Positions 55,207 through 64,000 of a stretch of 64,000 nucleotides of DNA are shown here, in pieces. The notes below the pieces were generated by a model. It was not told the origin of the DNA. It did no database searches and saw only the letters and a list, made by a program, of their open reading frames with translations. The position numbers and the translations under genes are program-made. How positions within the stretch are numbered: position 1 is the stretch's first letter; every line of letters starts with the position of its first letter. Source of the DNA: Glebionis coronaria (taxonomy: Eukaryota; Streptophyta; Magnoliopsida; Asterales; Asteraceae); the NCBI GenBank assembly GCA_025667525.1, contig CM046877.1, positions 297,906,364 to 297,970,363 of the forward strand. The letters run 5' to 3'.

Positions 55207-57414
55207 GTGAAGAAAAATCGCAATTTTCAGAATTTAAACCACAACCCAATCACACCATATCTACTTAAGATCCAAAATCAATTCATCAACTGTGTCACCC
55301 ATTATGGATTCCGTAACACAAGATGTGCATGCACTCAATCCAAGATGTCGGTTGCAAAAGAACGATGCATGACACACTTTAGATCACTCCAGTCACACCT
55401 TCAAGGTATTTCAAATGACGATTTAAAAGGCACTCGCGTCGAACTTGGATTCAAACGGGTATTCATGTCACTAACTGGTCAAGATGTTGAGACATTCACG
55501 AGAACAATGTTACTCAATGCAGCTCACCTTGAACAACAACTTGCCAATGATGAAATTCAAGAGGTTGAATCCATAGATGCCGTTTTGGTTTTCGAAAATC
55601 AGTTTTAGCAATTCATTGATACACAGGTGTCTGTACACTATGATCGAGAATTCAAAAACAAATACTTCTTTGAATATACTCGGTTAGAAGTTCAAGAATT
55701 CAAAGAGACGTTTCTTCAACACATGAGAGATGTAAGGAAGTTAATTGCCGAAATAACACGTCATAAACTACCAGTTGAACGACGGGTGAACGAAAGACTG
55801 ATGCAGATGAACGGGATCAATGTCGATGATGGTCAAACATTGGATGATTGTTCTATTATCATAGAAAGCAGCGGGATAGAATCAGAACAACAACAAACCA
55901 TCCACAACTCAGGGAATGATCCAGCAGTCGATAATGCAGATATCAGACCCATTTTTGATGAAGAGCCAATGGCTGAGGTACAATTAACTGATGTGTATGA
56001 TTCTCAGATTCATGACCTTGAAACTATGTTAGCTCAAAAGACAAAAGATTTTGAGGATGCCAAACTCAATTTTTCAAAGAAAAATGACAAATTTGAGGCC
56101 TATTTTGAAAAACTTGAAAAAGCAAACGTTGTTCTTGAACAAAAACTGGATCGTAAGATTCAAGATTTTAATAGGGAAAAAGAACATTTTGTGAAACAAA
56201 TTAATTTGTTAGAATCAAAGTTGGCTTCTCAAAATCAAAGTCCTCCGCCTGCTTCATTAAGTGAAATATCTGTACAACCTATCGACACTATAGATAGTAC
56301 TGACGTGAATGCTGATAATGACATATTTGATAATATGAACATTAATTTAGAACAACGTGTCGCTCAATTACTTCTACAAAATGAGCAATTGAAAGCTTAG
56401 ATTCAGGAAAAGGTTTTTGCATTAACAGCGGTGAAAAATGAATTAAGGAAGCTAAAAGGAATTAGTGTGGATACTAAGATAGCAAATCAGTCAATCTTGG
56501 GGAAACCTCCTACTCAACCATTCAGAAACTGCTTCGTTGCTAGACAACCGAATGCGTTTAAATCTGAACAACCCAAAACATCGAACTCGAGGTTTGCATC
56601 CCAAGTTGACGTGCGTAGCAATTTGCCAAAAACAGTCACTCCACTATCTAGATCCCCCTTAACACATTTTGCCTATGCAAAACCCAATCACATGAATGCT
56701 TCAAGCAACTCTAGAAATAGCTCTAAGAACATGCCTCAGAGTAGTTCAAATGACACGGGTCATAAAAGCTATCTAGAGGATGCTAAGATAAAGACACAAG
56801 CAAGAGATACGACCCAACCGAAACCTAGGAGCGCTAATCACACATCTAGGAATTCTAGACCCATCTATGATGTGCCCAAATCAGCCTATCCTAGGAACAC
56901 TAGATCCTTCTCAGATGATAAGCACTTTGTTTGCACGAAATGTAACAAATGCGTGTTTGATGCCATTCATGATGATTGTATCACAAAAGTCCTGAACAAG
57001 GTGAACCAAAACGCTAGAGCATCTCAAGGACGGAACCCGATAGGAAATAGATTTTTTCCAATTAAGTCTTCCGCTGTGCATGAGAAAACTACGTTTCCAA
57101 GACCATGTCTAAAGTGGATACCAACGGGTAGAATCTTCAAAACAACTGGTCTTAAATGGGTTCCTACTGGAAATATATTTCCCTCTAGCACGAAAAAGGT
57201 TCAAAGTGAACCCCCACATGGTTCTCATCAAGATATCGCTAACCCACATGCAAGCATACAAACTACTGATGAAAGTGCAGGTAATAAAGTAACGGTTCAA
57301 CAAGAACATAAAGGTTTTCCTTATTTATACCGTTCAACAAAAGACACTCTCAGAGTTTGGTTGCTGAAGAAAAAAATATCAGAGAAATATGTGTCTCAGG
57401 GGTTTCACAAGTAA
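55207..57414 (+). pseudogene. Gag-like polyprotein part of Cop1
   Basis: A single frame of 736 codons broken only by two TAG codons (55606-55608 and 56398-56400). Residues 50-130 contain CMTHFRSLQSHLQGI and FKRVFMSLTGQDVETF. A coiled coil rich in Lys, Glu and Gln follows (about 240-400). Then a basic Ser/Asn-rich stretch and a Cys/His cluster CTKCNKCVFDAIHDDC. Near the end comes the duplicated pattern KWIPTGRIF and KWVPTGNIF. I recall this combination from Copia-type polyproteins of composites. The normal protease and integrase that follow are missing; the frame ends at 57414. Confidence 0.72.
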
Positions 57415-58012
57415 GCTCAACACTATGGCTTATAGTCAACTCACAGACTGTAACCCGGGCTTGCAAGACAGGAAAGTTCATCCCGATGATAACTTATCCT
57501 CTGAACGGGAAACTAAAAATTTCTCGGTCATGAGCTATATTAAAAACATTCAAAGTTTTAAGCTCATGTAAAATGATTTACAATTACTTTCCGATCGTGA
57601 CTCGTGCTTCAAAGAAAGGAAAGTTGATCACGGATGATAACTTATCCTTCACAACGGGAAAATAAATTTTCTCGGACATGAGCTCTCATTAAAAACATTC
57701 CAAGTTTTTAAGCTCATGTAAACGACTTACAGTTAAATGTCAGATTGTAACTTGAACTTCAAATAAAGGAAAGTGTATCTTTAAAGATAACTTATCCTAA
57801 ACAACGGGTAGAGCAATCTATCTCGGGTAGAGCTTGCCACAAAACATTAAATGTTTTGAGCTCAACACTATGGCTTGTAATCACTTTCAGATTGCAACCT
57901 GGATCTAAATTCACGGGGGAGTGTACGCTTTTGTGCCCTTACCCTTAGCAAAAGAAGTTAAATCTTCTTACACTTGAATGGATTCGTCAAGACATTCAAA
58001 GTCTATGAACTC
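57411..58012 (+). repeat. Four imperfect tandem units of about 150 bp in Cop1
   Basis: Units begin near 57411, 57558, 57710 and 57862 with AAGCTCA(A/T). Each has an AGACTGTAAC-type block, GGAAAGT, GATAACTTATCC and an ACGGG block. The junctions of the first two carry an 8-bp inverted repeat, CATGAGCT and AGCTCATG, around about 25 bases. Confidence 0.75.
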
Positions 58013-59014
58013 AAGTTTATGCTTTAGAAAAACCTTTTCGCTAAAAAGAATTGATTTTTCAAAAATCGTTGAACAGAATTTTTTCAAGAATTTCTCAATG
58101 ATATTAAAAATCTTTCAAAAATTGTGTGTTCAACAACTCCTATCCTCAAAAGTTTAATGTGGATCATATCCTCGTAATGACAATTTTATTGGATCAATTT
58201 TTGAGGGGGAGCTTTCCAAATTTATGCTAAATTTGACACATTTTTCTCCCGAAGATTTACAAGACTATTTTTCAACATATATTTTAATCAAATTTGGTAT
58301 CTCTAATATCAAAAGATTTTATATATTAGAGATAGGGGAGAAAATGTGATTAAAATGTAATCTATAGACTCAAGCACTCATGGTTACGATCAAATACCCA
58401 CAACATCTTTAATTCACGACGTTATTGGTGTCAAAAGGGTGGTTAGGTTAAGTCCTATGATCCAACCAAAACCGGAGGGATCTTCCCAGGGACAATCCAA
58501 TAGATTATTAGAAGTCCTTAGGAAAGATGGAGTAGAATGTGAACGAAGTTGAATGCCGACTAAGTACTGATGATAGCACTGGAACAATCACAACAATGTG
58601 CTATTGATGATGTCTTGGTATGCATTGAAGGGGTTGAAGAATGAAAAAGAAATGTAAGGATAAAGGGTCTAAAGAAAGAAGCCCTCTATAAAACTTAGGC
58701 AGAAACTGGGTCAACTCATCATGAAGACAAACTCATCATGACCCAGTGATGTGAAGCATAACCCTTTTCTAGCTACTCAGGCTTCTCTCAAAAGAAGTTT
58801 GTTTTATTGTCACGGAGATCAACACGACTTCTATTGACTTTCTCACTCCGAGATAGTTGATATTGAATAGGTGGCATCTGCTCCAGCCTCCGACTACTAA
58901 AATTGCACAAATCGAGTCTAGAGCCAAGAGATCAATCAAATCTCGTTAGGACACACGGATGAAGATCAAGAGAGTCCTACACTATACCCTTGTGATATTG
59001 CTAGAACACTCAGA
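58013..59014 (+). other. 3' non-coding region of Cop1, first part
   Basis: No gene. Includes a purine-rich TTTTTGAGGGGGAGCTTTCC near 58200 and the segment that is repeated inverted in Cop2 (63313-64000). Confidence 0.65.
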
Positions 59015-59019
59015 GTGAT
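59015..59019. repeat. Target duplication of the solo LTR, left copy
   Basis: GTGAT, repeated at 61995-61999. Confidence 0.88.
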
Positions 59020-61994
59020 TGTAACACCCCATTTTGGAAATGGAAATATCACAGTAATTATGGCGTGTCATCAAAACATACAAGGTAAAATGTCTAAACA
59101 TTACTTGACCATATAAAGGAAAATACCGGAATCAAACATCGGTAGTCCAAAAGTAAAGCTCATCACACACAAACATTGTATAGTAAGGAATAAGGACGAA
59201 ACAATGTCCAAAGCATAAGTATCATAAAGAAAAGAAATGCATAATGTAAAGAAGGCTAGACAGCTTCCAGTCCATATGCACGTACTCTTAGTGTCTACGA
59301 GCGTCCCTGAGTACCTGCCGTTTTGGGAACATAGAAAAGGAAAACGGCTGAGCAATACCCTCAGTGCACGGATGTACAATAAAGCATGACTAGGATAAGC
59401 ATATAACATAATAACAGCAGAAGAAACTAAGTCCCGAGTAACTTGGTTAAGTCTTAATAAAACTGGTTTTATAGTTTGAAAGTCTTATGTTTATCTTATA
59501 AAAACTGTTTGTCATATTTTACCATTAGCCAATATAGGTCATGAATATCCACCGTGCATGAATAAATGGAGGGGTGACCTCATCATGCAAATTAGAGGGG
59601 CTGCCTCTAATTTAATATACTGGTTTTATGGGTAGGAGGGATCAGCTCCTTGTGAAGGATGCAAGACACACACCACATTCACCATGTAATCCTGAATAAA
59701 AACGTGTAACTAGGATGCACCCATACGCCCCACATGATAAATATAAATAAATGGCCAAAACTGAAGGGACGCCACGAGCAATCACTCCGCCGTGGTGAAG
59801 TCATAACATCAGTGCCTCTAATGTTATGGTTATGGTACCTCCATAACTAGGTGAAACTGGTCATGCATGTATATGGCTATAGGTAATCATATTTAAAACA
59901 TAAGCAATCAAACTCATACTTATACTACGGGAAAATAGTTGGCTGCATACGGGGAAATCCTAATAAGGAAAGAATGTCCATACTGAAAGGACGGGAATCC
60001 GTACCTTATGTCCAGTGAACGAGAACGATGAACTGCGAGAATCCTACTTCTGAAACACTAGTGCTACATAAATACGTACATGAAATAAGTATCTGCTTAC
60101 TACCTACATAGCTGGTTTTATATCATGTCTTAGCTTATTTTATGTGTTCTTACTATTTTACACTGTTTAAAGCCTTAAACTGTGTTAAATCTTATATTAT
60201 GTTCAATCTGATTAAGTATTTCTGATATTTCATGTGTTATTATACTTACTGTGTAATAATAAGTAACTTTCCAAAAATAGCAGGTTTGCTAAAATAGAAA
60301 GTTTCCAAAAATAGAAAGTTTCCAAAAATAGAATGTTACCAAAAATAGAAAGTTTCCAAAAATAGAAAGTTTCCAAAAATAGAAAGTTTCCAAAAATAGA
60401 AAGTTTCCAAAAATAGATTTACTGCTTAAAATAGATAAGTTTCTAAAAATAGAAAGTTTCCATAAATAGATTAGCTGCCTTAATTAAATAAGTTTCCATA
60501 AATAGATTAGTTGCCTTAAATAAATAAGTTTCTAAAAATAGCTGGTTTCCATAAATAAAATAGCTGCCTTATTTAATTAAGTTTCTAAAAATAGAAAGTT
60601 TCCATAATTAGAAATAAGCTGGTTAAATAAGCTAAGTAAATAAGCCTAAGTGTTTTCATGATTATTTCCTAAGTCATATGATATATTATATAGTTTAATA
60701 ATTATTTCATGTAATTTAATTAAACTATAGGTTATAATATTTAATTAAAGTATGACATGTTTTTAATTAAATATATTAAATACTTAGGTTAAAATATGTA
60801 TTATTAAATATTAATAATATAACCTAAGTCATGTTTAATTAATTAATTATATCCATGGTTTTTAAATAATTAATTAATTATAAGTCTTAATAATATAAAT
60901 ACTTAGGTTAAAAAATAATTTCATGATTATTAATAATTAATTAACCTAAGTCATGTTATTAAATTAATCTCATCTTTTATTAATTTAATTTTTAACATAA
61001 GTTTATAACATAAACAACTAACATAATCATGATCCGGATCTAAGCCTAAAAACATGCACCGGATATGAAACAACACCGTACCCCGACCCAAATCGGGGTA
61101 CCCCTTGCTGCCGTGGGACCAACACGCACCAACCAAGAACAAAAAGGTCTTGGTGGTGGTCGGCTAAAATAAACCGAACCCCCCTTGGGGTCGGTTGTAC
61201 CTTGCGGCCCAAAACAAACACCCCTTTGATCGACCCTTTGATTAATTAATGATCAAAACATGTTAGATCTATGTTTAATTAATGTGTTTTTATAAAAAAA
61301 ACATCACGTGTTCATAATTAATAAAAGATTAATTAAAAGAAAAAGGTAAAAAAAGGTTTTACCGTATTCGTGGATCAAGAGGGTGAAGAACAAACACGAA
61401 CAAACAATAAAACTTCAAGATCCGAGATCAATGAATCACCTTGTTGGTGATTTGAAGGTGGCGGCACAAAGAGAGGAGAAAAAGGAGATTTTAGGTTTTC
61501 TTGAAATCTTCTGTAAAAGTAATTTTGAGTAGTAAAAATCTATTTAACCCCCTCTTAGTAAAATTGGTAATGGGCTTGGCCCATTACCTTGTTTTAGCCG
61601 CGGGTAGGGACTCCCCCGTGGGGTTCCCGTACCTCGTTTCGTGTCTTGTTATTTAGTACTCGTTTATGTTTAATTAAGTTCGTGTTTTAAATGTTCTCGT
61701 TACGTAAATACCATACTCTTATATATTTAATTACGCTCGTATTAAATATATATAAGTAATTAATAATAGCTCGTGTTTTAATTACGCTCGTGATTTCGTG
61801 ATCGTATGCTCGTGATTAATTATTGCTAAATAATTATTACGTGATCGTGCAAATAAAATACTTATCGTGTTCTAACACGTACGTAATACATAAACTCCTA
61901 ACACGTAATCGTAATCATGCTATATTAGGAAAGTTTTTAACTAGTACGTACGAACTTAAGGTACTATGCATGGTAAAAGCATGCGGGTTTTACA
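59020..61994 (-). mobile_element. Solo LTR of a Tekay-type element
   Basis: 2975 bp from TGTAACACCCC to GGTTTTACA, flanked by GTGAT on both sides and with no interior. It is the full-length reference for the LTR pieces of Tek1 and Tek2. A solo LTR arises by recombination between the two LTRs of a complete insertion. It contains an expanded 17-bp repeat block (60285-60610) and two strong hairpins (61078-61101 and 61566-61588). No gene. Confidence 0.92.
60285..60610 (-). repeat. 17-bp tandem repeats in the solo LTR
   Basis: At least six near-perfect tandem copies of GTTTCCAAAAATAGAAA (60295-60420), then looser copies. Matches 9733-9955 in Tek1. Confidence 0.88.
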
Positions 61995-61999
61995 GTGAT

Positions 62000-62923
62000 A
62001 CTACATAGTATTCACAATGATGAGTAGAAATCCTTCCAGTGTTAACATCAAACAGCACTGCGGTAGGTCATATGAAAGATTCTTTATGAATTGAACATAT
62101 GTAAAACTGAAAAGCAACAGTGGTTTGATTCTGAATTGTTTCAAACTCGTTTCACGTGTCTACGCAATATCTTTATGGTCTTGACGGAACATTCAGAGTG
62201 ATATTCATTAATATTCACAGTGATGAATGGAAATCCTTCTAGCATCAACATCAAACAGCGCTACGGTAGGTGACTTGTGAGATTCTTATGAATCAAGCTT
62301 GTGTCAACTGGAAAGCAACAATGGTAAGATTCTTAATGAATCAAACTTGTTCTAGGAATTTGAATTGACGACTTTAATCAAGTGGATATTTATCCAATTG
62401 ATTCACTCTTTATGTTCGCAGTCTTGCTTTGAGACGGCCGAGTAAAGAGAACGGCTAGTACCGCCGCGAAACCCTGTCAAGGAGATTCTTAATTGAATCT
62501 ACCTAATCACAGGTACGGTATTTAATATCGTATAACGGTCTTCACCGACCGGAGGTAAAACGCTACCGATTTAGGACGAATGTCAAAGCCATTCAGTCCG
62601 TGTCTATGTTCTGTCTCGAGAAGGTAGCATCACGGTGTACTCAGCAAAGTCAAAGATTCAAAACCACATACTCATGCCTAAAGACTTATTCAACAATTAA
62701 TAGTGTGAGCATGTGGATAAAGACACAAGATCACAAGATGGAAAAGACAAGTCAAGAATGATTTGAAGATCTCAAGATAAAAGACCTAGTCGAAAGATAA
62801 TGACGAAGGCTCAAAGATCACAGCATGAAGGAACAACACTACTATTACACGTTCAAGACTCATTTATGACGAAATTCATAAATCTCTATTGGACTCCAAA
62901 TATCGAAGAGGAATGACCTCACA
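62000..62923 (+). other. 3' non-coding region of Cop1, second part
   Basis: No gene. Two diverged direct repeats of about 210 bp (about 62005-62200 and 62215-62400), each with GATTTCC-type, CATCAAACAGC and ACTGGAAAGCAACA blocks. These blocks also occur inverted in Cop2 sequence at 53280-53600. Confidence 0.65.
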
Positions 62924-62934
62924 TTGGGGGAGAT
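62924..62934 (+). promoter_or_regulatory. Polypurine tract of Cop1
   Basis: TTGGGGGAGAT directly before the 3' LTR. Confidence 0.85.
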
Positions 62935-63307
62935 TGTTAGCCTCAAAATATTGAGTCAAACAAGAATGTTCGGTCATAGTTTATTATTGTAATATTTATT
63001 AGAATGTTGTAATAGATAGTTAAATAGTCGTGGTTCACGGGCTTGGATTTAAGCTACTTAAAGCCCAAAAGACAAGCCCGGTCCAAACAATATAGCCCAT
63101 TATGGTTACATGTATGCCCGGCTATATAAGGCCCTTCCTAGCATGTTAGGAAGGGTGGATGATCATTAGTACTCTCATTACTCTAATCTAATATTCACCA
63201 AGTTAATTATCTCTCTCTCTACTTTCTCTCACTACTTTCTCTCTCTAAGAATCCATCTCTTTTCATCTATTTTCTATCTATAATCATCATAATAATATGG
63301 GACAACA
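62935..63307 (+). repeat. 3' LTR of Cop1
   Basis: 373 bp, same ends and same length as the 5' LTR; TATA box at 63121-63130. Confidence 0.93.
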
Positions 63308-63312
63308 CATAT

Positions 63313-64000
63313 GTTCAATTCAAGTGAATCTTACATATGACCTACCGCAGTGCTGTTTGATGTTAACACTGGAAGGATTTCCATTCATCACTGTGAATAC
63401 TAATGAGTATCACTCTGAATGTTCTAGCAATATCACAAGGATAGAGCGTAGGACTCTTTAAATTATCGCATGTGTTCTAGTGATGAACAACAATTGATAT
63501 ATGGAATAAGTGTCCTAATGAGATGTATGATGAATCTCATTGGCTCTAGACTCTATAAGTGCTCGTTTATTTGGTGATCGGAGGCTGGAGCAGACTGTCA
63601 CCTTTTCGATATCTACTATCTCGGAGTGAGAAAGTTAATAGAAATGTGTTGAACTCCGTGACAATAAAACAAACTTCTTTTGAGAGAAGCTTGAGTAGGT
63701 TGGGAAGGGTTGTGCATTGCATCACTGGGTCCATGATGCTTTGTCTTTAGTATCAGAAGTCATCAAAGTGATTCTGATAATAAATGTATTGACCCGGTTT
63801 CTGCCTAAGTTGTATGGAGGGCTACTTTCTTTACACCCTTTATCCTTACATTTCTTTTTCATTCTTCAACCCCTTCAATGCTTACCGAGACGTCATTACT
63901 AGCAGCTTGTTGTGATTGTACCAGTGCTAGCTTAAGTCATTAGTCGGCATTTTTCTCGTACACTCAACTACTCCATCTTTCCTAAGGACATCTAAATACT
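63313..64000 (-). other. 3' non-coding region of Cop2, second part
   Basis: Continues Cop2 after the Cop1 insertion. It is an inverted, diverged copy of Cop1 58500-59014. No gene; the coding part would lie right of the window. Confidence 0.65.

Larger units (their letters stand above)
53604..63307 (+). mobile_element. Copia-type element Cop1, gag-like coding only, carrying a solo Tekay LTR
   Basis: LTRs of 373 bp each (53604-53976 and 62935-63307), Met-type primer site, 1.2-kb leader, a 2.2-kb gag-like frame, tandem repeats, a long non-coding 3' region and a polypurine tract; CATAT on both sides. After removing the inserted solo LTR the interior is about 6.0 kb and has no protease, integrase, RT or RNase H, so the element looks non-autonomous. 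The LTRs differ at roughly 3-4% of sites by eye, so it is older than NA1. Confidence 0.9.
52419..64000 (-). mobile_element. Copia-type element Cop2, 3' portion, interrupted by Cop1
   Basis: Minus strand: 3' LTR (52419-52803), a purine tract and a long 3' non-coding region (52816-53603, continuing at 63313 to the window end). Cop1 is inserted in reverse orientation. Its 3' region is homologous, in inverted orientation, to that of Cop1 (for example 63700-63990 against 58510-58780), so the two belong to one family group. No coding part lies in the window. Confidence 0.75.

Overview
The window is a piece of plant nuclear genome made almost entirely of nested LTR retrotransposons. I see no cellular gene that I can name with confidence. 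Gag-like protein text in the Copia-type element at 55207-57414, and the style of the Athila-like elements, remind me of repeats common in the daisy family (Asteraceae). That is recollection, not a search result, and there is no host marker gene to confirm it.

Layout. (1) 1-7822: minus-strand Athila-like Ty3 element (At1) with integrase, RT/RNase H, protease, gag and 5' LTR; its 3' LTR lies left of the window. (2) 7823-27924: plus-strand Tekay/Del-type chromovirus (Tek1). Its 5' LTR holds a 1.53-kb Mutator-like element with 9-bp target duplications and a captured PB1-domain fragment. Its RNase H is split by NA1 (14876-27632), a young 12.8-kb element with two 3.4-kb LTRs and an ATCAT duplication. 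NA1 encodes only gag, protease and an unknown tail. (3) 27925-about 34667: decayed minus-strand Athila-like copy (At2), cut off by a reversed fragment of an NA1-type LTR ending at 36262. (4) 36263-about 42711: second Tekay copy (Tek2), pol complete in outline but broken. (5) About 42712-43811: truncated At2-type LTR. (6) 43812-51016: NA2, minus strand, again gag-protease-tail with no RT or integrase, with a 3.0-kb 5' LTR. (7) 51017-52418: the only stretch not obviously retrotransposon, with an unidentified acidic multi-exon reading frame. (8) 52419-64000: minus-strand Copia-type element (Cop2), split by a related plus-strand Copia-type element (Cop1, 53604-63307, CATAT duplication). Cop1 is itself split by a solo Tekay LTR (59020-61994, GTGAT duplication).

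How the parts relate. The autonomous-type copies (At1, At2, Tek1, Tek2) are all damaged. Three other elements (NA1, NA2, Cop1) keep gag-like coding regions but have no visible polymerase, so they look like non-autonomous partners that would need enzymes from elsewhere.

Three signals stand out. Both Tekay copies carry the same three intron-like blocks at identical phases in 3' gag, and removing them joins gag to pol in frame. NA1 and NA2 share a conserved domain after the protease. Arrays of the motif ATTCCG lie on the transcribed strand, roughly 0.4-1 kb after the TATA box, in the leaders of elements from two superfamilies.
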